Origin: Eutreptiella sp. 'Long Island Sound 2002'
Lineage: Eukaryota; Euglenozoa; Euglenophyceae; Eutreptiales; Eutreptiaceae
Length of the DNA: 64,000 nucleotides
Direction of reading: 5' to 3'
NCBI GenBank assembly: GCA_964036045.1
Contig: OZ038384.1
Location: 42,078,704-42,142,703 of the forward strand
Every line of letters begins with the position of its first letter. Position 1 is the stretch's first letter. A model generated the notes under the pieces. The model saw only the letters and a list, made by a program, of their open reading frames with translations, made no database searches and had not been told where the DNA came from. Positions 11,521 through 22,800 of this stretch are shown piece by piece. The translations under genes were made by a program, and so were the position numbers.

Positions 11521-12030
11521 GATGCCTGAATGCAACTTACAATCCACAAGTATTTCAACTTCTTGTGCCTTTTTGAGTGATAAAAAAAGTGAGCACATAG
11601 CATATGACCTTAAACAAACTACCTTAAACTGTCTCTCACTTCAAACTCATCCTTGTTGCAGCTATCACTTTCAGATTTAACGTAAATATATCTTTGATGC
11701 CACCAGTGTCAGCTCAATCCAACTCACACTTTACCACAAAACACTCCTTGTGCCTCTTCCACTCAACTGCTAACTAAGTGCAAATCACACAACCCTGAAC
11801 TAACTACAAAATGAGCTCATGGGTTTCGAATTCCTCCTTGTTGTGGTTGTCACTTTCACATTTAACCTAAATCTACCATTGATGCTTCCAGTGTCAGCTC
11901 AATCCAACTCACATTCCACCACTAAACACTTGTGCCTCATCCACTCAAGTGCTAACTAAGTGCAAAGCACACAACTACAACAAGTGAAGCGCTCACTGGC
12001 TTCCATTTCTGCCTTGGTAAGGTTGCCATT
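11521..12030 (+). repeat. Diverged ~185-bp tandem repeat, 2 good and 2 partial copies
   Basis: The segment with CAGTGTCAGCTCAATCCAAC recurs at about 11,705 and 11,890, and CCTTGTTG at 11,651 and 11,836, both 185 bp apart. A partial third copy starts near 12,012. A poorly matching earlier copy (GATGCCTGAATGCAAC) begins near 11,521. No long frame runs through it. Confidence 0.7.
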
Positions 12031-12154
12031 TTACATTGCTGCCAAATCTTCAAATGCCACATTGCCAAATACCATGAAACATTCGGAATGCCAGCATAGG
12101 CAGAAAATATTCAACGAAAACAAAGCAATGCGCCCCCTGTTATATTAAAACTTT

Positions 12155-12250
12155 CAGAAGCCGCCCCCTTGTGGCATTTTGCGGTACGCAAAATGACCGG
12201 CCTATCGGCCGGCATTTTGCGACCGCAAAATGCCATGGGGGCGGCTTCTG
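12155..12250. repeat. 96-bp near-perfect palindrome (fold-back)
   Basis: Arms of about 46 bp start CAGAAGCCGCCCCC and meet at CCGGCC-TATC-GGCCGG (12,197-12,212). The right arm ends GGGGGCGGCTTCTG. Only a few mismatches or indels separate the arms. Each arm holds its own GCATTTTGCGG repeat. It lies just upstream of the 60-bp direct repeat and the recombinase remnant. Confidence 0.9.
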
Positions 12251-12276
12251 CTAGCTACAAACTGCAAGGACTTGTC

Positions 12277-12336
12277 CAACTCAAACAAAGTAGGCAGGCA
12301 TGTGGTACGATGCACTGGGTGGTCTCCGGTGCATTT
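12277..12336 (+). repeat. Left copy of a 60-bp direct repeat (partner 14,419-14,478)
   Basis: Both copies begin CAACTCAA and end CGGTGCATTT, and 48 of 60 bases agree in my alignment. They are 2.14 kb apart and bracket the tyrosine-recombinase fragment and the TIR element. Such direct repeats can be element termini, but this is unproven. Confidence 0.6.
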
Positions 12337-12502
12337 GTCTTAGGCCTATGAGGGGCGCAGATTTTGCGCAACCATTGGGCAAATGGCGATTTTAGCGCAT
12401 AGCCGAAGGTCTCACCTTCTGGCGCCCATGAATCAGGCAATCTGGCACCACATCTGGAAATTTTTCTATAGGTGAGTAGCCTGGGTCTCAATCTGCAGAT
12501 CT

Positions 12503-13539
12503 ATGAAAAAAGATCCCAAAAACTCCACAAATTCCAAGAGAAATCCCTCCGACTGTGAGGGACGGGCCGTTTTGTGCCGGCATTTGGCAAATCACCCCAA
12601 TGTGTTATGTTGTAGGCTAGTGGAAACTTTGTGCATCTTCGTGTCCTACGCATACATGTGCCCAGTACCCATTCACTCCTCAACATGCAGCATTTTGGAA
12701 TGGTGCTCCAGTGTTGCGTCAGCTTTTGTAGCCGTTGTAGAATCGAAGTGCACAATCGTTTCAGTATCGTTTGGAGCTTGTTGTTTGGAACATTGTCCAT
12801 TTGTACCACAGCGTAGATTTGGCGCAATTGCGCCGTTCGTGGGCCAAAGGCGGAAGGTGAGCTATATATTGCGTTGGCTCTCCTACCGATGGGAGCGCGT
12901 GATGCACCTTCCCAACCACCCATCAATTTGCCCTTTGCAACTCATCTTGCGTTACATTCGCATCACCCCTCAAGGGCGACCTAGTGGGCCATGGCTCATT
13001 GCGCTGGTCAAGCCCTACCAAGCGATTGTGTGGGTGCGCTTACAAAGCAAGTGTTGAACGCACATGGCATTAATGTTGCACATTTCAAACTACATTCCAC
13101 GCGCGGTGCGGGAAAGCTTATGAACAAAATCATGGGTTTGCCCCGTGATGTGTCGTGTGAAATTGGCTCATGGGCCAATTATGAAGCATATTGCAAGCAT
13201 TACAACCGGTTGGGTGCAGTCGACGCCGCTGCTTTAGCTTTGAACGTGCATTTGGCGGTGCACACAGCCCCAAGCCCGTCTGGTGCTGCAAAGGCGCCTT
13301 TGCATACTCCCCCTCGTGCACATGCCGGGGGAAGAAGCAAAGGCAACAAAGCAGCAAGACGGGGTTGGACCCACCCCCCCTCCCAAAGCAAAGCTATGCT
13401 TGGCGGCTGGTGGAAGTCCACGCGTAAGAGAACGCAAGTGGTGAAAGGCAAGGGAGTGGTGAGGGACGAGGGGCCACAAAGGAAGAGCGCGCGCACCACG
13501 TCGGGGCGCCAGTGCACGCCGTTTGTATTAGACGAGTGA
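12503..13539 (+). pseudogene. Tyrosine recombinase-like C-terminus (Crypton/DIRS type), frameshifted
   Basis: Two overlapping plus frames carry parts of one tyrosine-recombinase catalytic domain. The first (12,503-13,057) ends with a segment like the middle of Crypton/DIRS recombinases (HLPNHPSICPLQLILRYI). The second (12,991-13,539) has FKLHSTRGAG, giving the His-x-x-Arg pair at 13,094-13,105, then GSWANYEAYCKHYNRL, giving the third conserved residue (Trp) and the nucleophile Tyr (13,180-13,203). These enzymes cut and rejoin DNA through a 3'-phosphotyrosine bond. A one-base frame change near 13,000-13,050 separates the halves. The first catalytic Arg region is not identifiable, so this is a fragment. 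The low-complexity tail after about 13,260 is probably not part of the fold. Crypton versus DIRS/Ngaro cannot be settled because no RT is adjacent. Confidence 0.75.
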
Positions 13540-13842
13540 CTTTGTTCATTGAATGGGACGCCAACAGCCTTGGACAAAAAACAATGCCGGCGACAAGAGA
13601 CATGCTCCAACCCCGTCTTGTGCTGCTTCGTTGCCTTTGTTTCTTCCCCGGGCATGTGCACTAGGGGGAGTATGCAGCGCCTATTAACAGGCGCTGGTTG
13701 GTCGGACCGTAGTGGATGATTCAGACACTTGGTTCAAAACGTGCGTATTTTCATGCGAAGGTTACTAGTGTACGTCTGAAGTGTCGAATTGTATGAATAA
13801 ATGGTCAGATGTCCATCATCGTGTAATTTTATCCATGTGAAC

Positions 13843-14396
13843 GTACTCAAGCCCCCTAGACTGTAGACCCGGGTCTTATAATTTTTTACCCCTAAGCCAG
13901 GTCGGGTGTGTCTCAAATAGTGGTCTTTTTGAAGTAGGTCTTATACTACTCGAAGAAGGTTCACAGCAGTGAAGCATTGTATTTGGTTCGTTGGAAAGGC
14001 TATAGTGAAGACAATGATTCTTGGGAGCCCCTTGAACACTTGACAAGTTGTCGAGAGTTGGTGGAGGCTTTTGAAGAACGCGAGCGAGATCGCTCTTTGT
14101 CGCGAACCATCGGTCTTGGGTTGCGGCACTCTTAATGTGATGCCTCTCGATATTTATTCATCCATTGTGTTTGATATGCCCACACGGCATGTGGTGTATA
14201 AATGGGTTGGGGTGAGGTTGAGGACAATTTTGTTTCATTTCCTTGTGCTCCACAAAATTTTCCCTGGTGGGTCTTATATAGTGGTCTTTTTGAAGTGGGT
14301 CTTATAGCTGTCTTTGCCGAGGAGGGGCCCAAAAAGGGGGTGGGTCTTATAAATGGGGGTTTCCAGCTGGGTCTACAGTCAGGGGGGCTTGAGTAC
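13843..14396. mobile_element. 554-bp TIR element (MITE-like) carrying a chromodomain fragment
   Basis: The left end GTACTCAAGCCCCC(T) followed by GACTGTAGACCC is matched in inverse orientation by GGGTCTACAGTC and GGGGGGCTTGAGTAC at 14,369-14,396. Inside, GTGGTCTTTTTGAAGT followed by GGTCTTATA occurs twice (about 13,918 and 14,280), bracketing about 330 bp that holds the chromodomain piece. Termini begin and end with TA inside GTAC, as expected for Tc1/mariner-type insertion. Confidence 0.75.
13938..14135 (+). pseudogene. Orphan chromodomain fragment
   Basis: The frame from 13,938 to TAA at 14,133-14,135 encodes a near-complete chromodomain core: YLVRWKGYSEDNDSWEPLEH, then a C-terminal helix (CRELVEAFEERERD). 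Methyl-lysine reader residues are recognisable. No integrase precedes it; a TAG lies immediately upstream at 13,935-13,937. It differs in sequence from the chromodomain at 7.6 kb, so it comes from a different element. It sits between direct repeats inside a TIR element, which suggests capture or nested insertion. Confidence 0.8.
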
Positions 14397-14418
14397 TTTT
14401 GAACTACCACTATTTGTG

Positions 14419-14478
14419 CAACTCAAGTAAAGTGCGCAGGCAGGTGCTATGATGTTCTGGGTCCTCTGCGGTGCATTT
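14419..14478 (+). repeat. Right copy of the 60-bp direct repeat
   Basis: This is the partner of 12,277-12,336 at about 80% identity in the same orientation. Confidence 0.6.
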
Positions 14479-14580
14479 ATGTGATTGAACCGACGTTTCA
14501 GTTTGGAGATTGTTAACATTGTGGGAGTGAATCCCTCACTTTGAGGCATTCCCTCATCTTTCCTCAACTTGTTCCCTGTG

Positions 14581-14619
14581 TAGTTTGGTTTGCAACTCAT
14601 GCAACTCAAGTAGCAAGAG
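14581..14619 (-). repeat. Right copy of the 39-bp inverted repeat
   Basis: The reverse complement matches 10,836-10,874 at 35 of 39 positions. Confidence 0.6.
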
Positions 14620-16897
14620 TTGCTCCTCTGTTGCCCGGTGAGGCATCAAAAGAAGGAACAACCTCTTGTGGTATGTAGATGTGCTCAAATTTGCTTGATG
14701 TTGCCGTTGGGGTGAATTTGGGCAGCATGCTAGTTCTTGGGTACAATCTAAGTTGCCCTTGCACCAGGGTTGAAAGTTTCCATATTTGTGTGTTGAGTGG
14801 TCTGCTTTGGTTTGCACAGGACCCTAGGTTCTCAGTGGTAGCACTCCGTTTGCCATGTTGGGAACCTATATGTGGTCAAAAGTGGATCATCACGGTTTTC
14901 CAAACCGGACAGTCCACGTCGTAAGTTTCGGTATGCCATGGTCCAATGTGTCCCATTTGGCTCCGATTCACCCTCATTACTTCATTTCCTCTCCAAACTT
15001 TTCCCCACAAGAGAAGATGACATTTATGAAGGAAGGTACGCATGTGTGGCTGCAAACCCGGTCAACCAATGGGTACCCGCACTCACATTCCATCTGATGC
15101 ATTTCCCTTGTATGATGGCACAGAGTTGTGTTGCAAAGAACATTGAGGTGTGATGATTCGAAAAGTGGTTGAGTTGGTTTCCCTGTTGCCTTCAAGGAAG
15201 AGAGGTCGCTTGGAGGATGCTTGTTCCCCACCTTCCACACCGCTCCCAACTCCAACAACCTCCAAACCAATTCCTAATGGCTTTGAGGAAAGGGGTGTAA
15301 CATTGTGTGATGCATGTGCCAAGTATCCCTCAAATGCCTTGTGTTAACCGCGAAAAGTGTTCATGTCTGTGATGCTTGTGAGAAGGATCTGATAGCCCTC
15401 CGCCGCGCCATAGAATGGGTGTGTGTGCGCCGATGTGTTTGAAAAGCATAAGTGTCTCCCCCTTGATCGCTTTGATGGCACCCTTCTCTACAGTCAACTT
15501 CTTAGGAGTGGGGTTAGGCAAAGCCACAACGGTCAAGAGCAGCAAATATTGTTGCACCTCGTTGCGCTACCTTCTCCTTACACTCCTCGTAATGGCGCTT
15601 CTCTAAGAGGAGTGCCGCCATATCAACATTGTATTGCTTGAGGTTGTTTTCCTCCTGATCACCGTTGAACATTCGTGCTCCCACGCGAATCCACCCCGCC
15701 GACCGCTTCGGTGAGACCATGTTTAGGTACAGCCTAGCCGAGCAAGGTGTTTGCTCATGGAAGCATCCTGTCCGCCTTAGTCATTTTCGTGCTGAGGCAT
15801 ACACACAGTACACAAAACATGGTGCTCACTTTCGGTTCGGTTCGGGGGGTCAAAAATGAACTGTGGATTTCCCATGCGTCGCCTTGCCCTATCAATTCTA
15901 CGGATGTGAGGAACCCCCCCGCTGACTGGCGTACAGGAAATATACACGAAGCCCGAGTTATGAAGCATTGTATATTCAGCCTCCCTAGGCAGCGGTTGCA
16001 CAACCTAAGTTGACGGCGTCTGTCGTTCATCGCTGCAACAATTAACCATTTGCCCCTTTGCATTACGCTATTGCCTTGTGTTTACCACCTGTGCTATTGC
16101 CCTGCGTTTACCATCTGTCTTGGCTTATTTACCTGCCCGTCAACTGCACCACCCTGCACTAGTGCATATCTCACACTTGGGCCGGCATTTTGGTTGTCTT
16201 TCGCACGGAAATTGTGCATAATGCACATCCTTGTGCACATATCACCCTTTTTGTTGCATTTCGCGAGAGCAAAAAGCACCACCCTTGTGCAAAAGACACC
16301 CATGTTTTTGTGCAAAACCCAATTAAAGTTGATGGGCGGGTACATATCTTGGAAAAAGACGTTTTTTCGCTTGAGGCACCCGAAGTTTGGGTCCCTCTTG
16401 AATGAGTAGGCAATTGTGGTCTTTGTCTAGTGCATGTGTCTTTTGCTGCGGAGGTAAATGGGTGCAAGAGGGTGTATGCAGCCGCCGACCAGGGTTGGAG
16501 GGAGAGACGGTGGGGCCGGGGGGGGGGGGGGGGCAATCATATTCTCAACCGAAGATTGTCGCCGACTCTCTCCCCTCGGCACAAGGCATTGACAAAACCC
16601 CTCAAACCCCAATGGATGTGATGGTCCACCTTTTTGCATGTCATTTCATTTCATCGTTTATGGCTTGGGGTGTTTTGGGCCTCGCCGAGAAAAGCGCAAA
16701 GCGTTGTTGACCAAAACCACTCGGGATACACTTGGAAGAATCGAGCAAAGGCATACATCTTGAGCGAGTGTGACTTGTGACATGATGGAAAGGAAAACGG
16801 CTACTGGTTGACGGGTGCACGTATCCATGTTCATAGGTCACCCGTCACCGTGGTAGTTGGCTCGCGCATTGTATGATTCCTTGCCCTAATGCCGGAG
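14620..16897. other. No confident gene; possible 5' exons of the MORN gene unresolved
   Basis: No frame shows a clear domain. A short stretch at about 14,867-14,921 reads like a weak MORN motif (YMWSKVDHHG) and is followed by GTAAGT, so it could be an upstream exon, but I could not link its phase to the confident exons. A run of 14 G lies at 16,519-16,532. Confidence 0.4.
15514..15720 (-). CDS. Possible small exon or ORF, unknown function
   Basis: This 68-codon minus frame has balanced, globular-looking composition (segments GARMFNGDQEENNLKQ and DMAALLLEKRHYEECKEK), unlike the low-complexity frames around it. No domain is recognised and no splice partners were identified, so it may be chance or an exon of an unrecognised gene. 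Confidence 0.2.
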   Translation of the reverse strand: MVSPKRSAGWIRVGARMFNGDQEENNLKQYNVDMAALLLEKRHYEECKEKVAQRGATIFAALDRCGFA

Positions 16898-19800
16898 AAT
16901 GATGTTCCGCCCCGTGAGGGCCGCCACTCATGGGTGTACTCTGACGGAAGCCGATATGAAGGTGATTGGAAGGTGTCTCTCACATGGTTGGCTGCAATAT
17001 TTGGCAAATCTTGAACGACATGAATTGTTGCGGATCTCATGATGGGGCTCATCGATAGTGATCTTCATGCTTCTTTCCACCAATTCGAACGTGGGGTGAA
17101 ATATTTTGTGCCATACGAATTGTCCTATTAACCAACAGATGCAGCGTGCGGTAAGGGTTGTATGACTTTCTTGTGTGCCGTTTGGCATCGGTGAGCCTAC
17201 AATCAATGCCAAAGGAATGATTGTCAACGATGGTACTCCCTCCCATGTGACAGTAAGGCCTTATATTAGACCCACCCCATTTTTCGGGCCATTCCCAGGA
17301 AAAAAAAGTTGTAAGACATCTTACCCACTTTCAAAAAGTACACTTTGTAAGACCCAGTTGGGAATCTTTTGCAGAGCATAAGGGAATGAAGCAAAGGTGT
17401 CCTCAACCTCAACCCGAGCAATGTGTTTGTTGATTATGTGATTGTGTGATGACATAACAATGATGTAATTGCCTATACAAAGGTTTTTTTCGGTTAAAAC
17501 ATGAAAATTGACAAAAGTTGTGTCACCGAAAGCGGCATTCTTCGGTGCTCAAGAAAATAGGTCACAATGTTCTCCGGATGAAAAAAAAAATTACACTTGC
17601 CAAAAGGCCACTATATGCGAAAGACCAGGCCCTTGGGCTCGGGTCAAAAAAGTAAAAGACCCGGGTCGACCGTCACGCGGGAGGGAGTAGGTAATTGCTG
17701 TTGTTGGCTTGCGCATGAAATGCAGGCAAGCAAAAAAGGGAGATTCTTGGCCTTGTTGCTCCGCATATTCTTCGGCCGAACAAAGGAGTCGGGGTGTGGC
17801 CGAGGTCATAATGGAGTGCAAACCATGGATACACAGGTGGCAAGCCTCGAAATAGAGCATAGAGAACATGATGTTGTGGCACTCAAGCAAGGTAAGCACG
17901 TTCGAGTCGGTATCCCCTGAGGCAAAGGGTCACATCACCTCGTGTTCATCGTGTCAACTTACCGTTTCGTACTACTGGTCGTGGCGCCTCCCACGTGTGC
18001 ATATGCTTTAGATGCTAGTGCTTGCTTGGCAACGTTTGAGCCCAAGTTCTGAGACTCAAAGATTTACATTCAAAACTTGTGGTCGTTTTACAAAAACGCA
18101 TTGTGGTTTTGCTTTCGGTACAAAACCCCTTCGCAGGAAGCCAAGCGCCACGGATGCGGCGTGTTGCACTACAAATGTGGCGACATTTACGAAGGTATGC
18201 GATTTGTTTTCATCGACTTTTGGATATGAAGAAGTTGCGATGATATATCGATTGCTTTTTTTCATATTTTGTATGTAGTTGTCACAAGTAGTGATCCTAT
18301 TGATGATCTGTAGGTAATTGGTCAAACGACAAGGCAAACGGGCATGGTCGGTTCATTGAAGTTAACGGAGAAGTTTACGTGGGTGATTGGCTCGATGACA
18401 TGAGACATGGCAAAGGGGAACATTATTATGCCAATGGCCAATTGGAATATGATGGAGATTGGCAGGTGTGACAATGAAGGAGGCAAAAAAGCATGCCATG
18501 TCAACGAAGTGATCGTTTCCCTCGCATGACCTTTGCGGCTGTTATGCAAGCTACGACATATTTTAGTTCGTAGAGCAAGTTTATCAACGGAGCGGAAATG
18601 GGGGAGGTGGGGGCCTCGAACGGAATGAGTGCCGATGGTTCGCGGTATAGAGGGTACTTTCAAAAAGCACAGGCATTGCGTCGCGTGTTGGTTGCACGCG
18701 CCAAGGGGCTCCGCGGTTATGGTCTGAGGTGCAGCACACGATGCAAGGAGTGCCCACCGTCGCTAGGTCGTCTAGGTGCGCCCTTTGATGAGACCCCCAC
18801 GCTAAACACTTGGGAGGTGGCCGCAAGCAACCCTCTCCGCCCTAAGATCCTGTGAACAGATGATTGCATTTCCTGTGGCTAGTCGCCTTCGGGGGACGAA
18901 AGTCATACAAGTGCTGTGCGATTTCGTTTTGCATGTTGCCCACAAAAACAACTTGAATGCAACAGAGAAGGGTGGATGTTTCCACCTTGAAATGGGCAAG
19001 CTCCATTTAGAAGCTCCAAAAGTGGTATTTTCCGTTGTAGTTTCAAATTTTAACAGGAAGGCGCCTCCGTCCATGGGACTCATTCTTTGTTACTGCACTA
19101 TCGCTTTTTGCATCGATGCTTCGTTGCCATCAGAATGATGTTTACAACGGGTTTGGTACTCTTTATTATGAAAGTGGTGATAAATATGTCGGTGAGTGGC
19201 AAGATGAAGAACGGCATGGCAAAGGGATCTTGTATTATCATTCTGGCGATAGATACGAAGGTGTTGCCTAGCTTGCCACGTTCCTTGGTTTCTGTTGCCA
19301 TCGCATCCCCCGCCCCCCCGAGCCCGACAATAGACCCAGGTCTCTTAATTTTAAGTTTCCTAGGTCTCTTGAATTCCGGTCCATGTTGTAACTTGTTTTC
19401 GGATCCACCTAAAACAAGCTGCACGCTACAAGCCCGCTTTTATTGATTTTCATTTTCTAACTGAAAAAGCCATTTTGTGGATGATGACGACACAAAATGC
19501 ATCATTTTGTGTATCATCCATACACAAGGTAATGCAATGATGTCATGATGCTACCAAATGATTCGAAAAGTTATTCGTGATGGGAAGGATTTTTTTGTTC
19601 ATTCTTCGGGTTTTCATTGAGTTTTTCTGTGAGTTGTGGAAGACAACACCCTCAACATTCGATGTTGAGGCATCCAGTTACACCTATCTTGGGCTTGGGC
19701 TTTGATTAAGGTTCGACTTCGTCTCCTAATGCAGGTCGGTCTGTTGAAGTGTACTTCTTTAAGTGGGTCTCTTCTCGTTTTGGTCGGAAAACGGCTCCAA

Positions 19801-22800
19801 AATTGGGGTGGGTCTCTTAAATGGTCCTTTGTTGGTGGGTTTACTATCAAGGTGTGGCGTTGATCATGATTCACTTCGAGGCACACATATGCACAATTTA
19901 AGTGCCGGAGATTCTTATTTTTGTGCCATCTCTTAATTTGCCTAATTGTAACAGCAAATCGGATTGGTGAATGCGGTGGAACCCTTGATGAGCCTCTTAA
20001 TTTGCCTAATTGTAACGGCAAATCGGATTGGTGAATGCGGTGGAACCCTTGATGAGCCAAGGGCATAATGTGCGCATCACACAACGACACAAGCAACTAG
20101 CACATACATCCGCAATGGCTGCTCTTGCGATGATGAATTTGCTTGTGTGATGATGGGGATTGATGGTGTGGTGGCAAAATGCGCCATTCCTTGTAGCTAT
20201 GTGGTTCGAGCATGTGATGCGATGATTCTTCACCTCTTGGCAAGATGCCTTCAAACAATTCATGCCGAAACTACTCTATGCAAAAGATTTGGGGAGGATT
20301 TCAGTACCCATCTAAAAGTTTCCCCACAAAAATGAGGCCATACAAAATCCCACTCCTTAGCGTGTCGATAATTCACTTCGCCCATGCACTAGAGGCATTT
20401 TGCAAATTTCTGCACGCGAATTAGTGTGCCGAATCTAGGTTGCACCATGAAAGCAGTGTATTGTGCTTTACAGAATCCTTTTGAAAAGCCGGTTGGAGAA
20501 CCCAACATGTTGCTTTATGCAATAGTTGTGATCGCCACTATCCCTGTGGACTATGTGGACTTGTGTGCTATGCATGTCCTGAATCCGTTGTGCACTTTTT
20601 TTCCGTTCTCGGGCGACATGCGGAATGTGTGGGTGCAGCACACTGCCACATAATGAATGAATGAATGAGCGCGAGGTGCACGTTTGCAAGTTTGTTTCTG
20701 TACTGTGCATTGCGGTGTGCAAGTGTTCCTTGCACAGTCATGAATATTTTGATTTTGGTGCTTCTTGTGTGGTTCAAAATTGCCTCCCATTTGCCAACTC
20801 GCTTTGAGCAGGAGGGGGTGCTGTTACCGTTCCACCATCCATTGTTCTTTATGATTTTCAACTACAGTGGAGGGGACAATGCATGGACGTCCCCCATAGG
20901 TGATGGTGCGGCCACCGTTGTTGTTTTTCTTCCTCGCGCATTTCTTGTTCTCTTTGCTCTTTGCCATTTGACCCTTTTTCAACTCAAGGACTCATTTGAC
21001 CCCAACTTGGATTCAATTGCATCCGCAAAAATGCCTCATGGCACCTGTCAGATAAGGATCCTTTTTGCGCAGTTTGTCATTTTGCCTTTTCCGTTCATTG
21101 TTGTTCACATCTATCGCGGTGTGTTGCGTTTCTCTCACAAGTGATTGCGATCGGAAAGAAAGTGAGCTCCGAATGGCAACAAAGCCTTTGGTACTGTACC
21201 TCCCATCATTCCATTCAAAGGAAACCAAAATAGATGGCATCATTGTGCTCATGCACAACAAGAAAATTTGGAGGCCGTCTACGACAATAGCAAACAAGAT
21301 TATGTGGGGCAAGAAATAACAAGGATGGATATGAGCGGGGAGCAGCAATTTTGCCCCTTGGTAGATGTAACTCCGTGACCATGCTGTGGCCCTTTGTTGC
21401 TATTTCGGAGCGCTTTCTGCACGTTTGGTGTGTTCATTACATGTGGGGTATCCCGTAGGCCTTGGGGAGGGGTGGGGGGGGCAGATGCCTATCTGATGAA
21501 ATATTGGATGTAGATTTTCTTTCTGGAGGCCTGCGCATGTAAGGCCCTTCAGTGGAGGGAGGGTTGCCCACCCTGTTTGGGGTGGTGAGCCCTGCCATCC
21601 GCTTCTGCCGCCCCTAATGGCCCTCCAGCTGGTTTGCACCAGCCAGAAATCACCCATAATTTCCTCAACAGCACCTAGCTGCTTTTGTGCCACTCTTGGA
21701 GCTTACCCAGCCATGGAGGAGGGGGGCGGGCAGGGGGCTTGGGCTGTGCCATGTCACGGGGCCACCGTGCAATGGTTCGCGTACTAGGATGAGTGGCATT
21801 TGTGTCACCTGTGTCACCTGTGCCACCATGACCTGGAGGTGGGTGGGGGGGCTGGGCTGTGCCGTGTCACAGAGCCGCCGCGCAATACTTCGTGTACTAG
21901 GATGAGTGGCACGTGTGTCACCTGTGTCGCCTGTGCCGGCTGTGCCACCGGGACATGGAGGGGGGGAGAGGGAATCGGGGATCATCGGAAAGTGTGCCAT
22001 GACACGTGTCATGACATGGGTAAGCTCCCTTGAACACCCTTTTCGCCCACCTCTCCCTCGAGGGCATCTTTGGGTGGCCTGCTTCCAGTGGGTTGTGCCA
22101 AGATGAATTTTTTTCTGAGCAGCGAGGGCATGAGCAGATGGCAATGTCCCCTGCATTTTTGTCTGATGGAGGCCAGTTCAGGCCATCTGATGACTATGGT
22201 ATGGGCAGTGGTTTCCCGGACAGAGCTTGGGCATAACACGGGCGACACAGGTTGATGGCCACGCTTACTGCACTGCTCGCGTATTCAAGGATCATGGAAG
22301 CATGATATGGCCAATGGCTTGGGGAATTTCATCGAAGCTAACGGAAAAGTCTACACCGGCCAATGGAAAGATGACAAGAGGTCGTGCGCTGTGTGCGCGT
22401 GTGCGTGTGTGCTCACGAATTGTGGCAATCCTGCTCCACTCCTCTGTCTCATCCCATACAAGGGTATTTCGTTGCAGTCTCATGCATTTGTCATTCGCTG
22501 AGTTCGACAGAGCAAGCAAATTGTTCAAGCCAGATTGGTCACACAATGTCCCCCCTCAGACCCCGACCGCGTTGGATTGAAGGTGAAACAATCCAGGCCC
22601 ACAGGAGGAGGCAGGGGCAGCAAACTGGTGAGCAGTGGTAGCTTTCTTCCGGTCCCCAATACACCCGTATTCACCATTTCATGGGGGCAGATGCACTGCC
22701 TATACTGCGATAACTCATTTGTCTCAGACATGGATATGGTACTTGCTATTATGCCAACGGCAAGAAGGAATACGAAGGGGAATGGAAAAATGATTGCTAC

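Noticed and set aside
14857-14921. Upstream MORN exon ending at GTAAGT
   Set aside because: Only one weak motif, and its phase cannot be connected to the confident exons.
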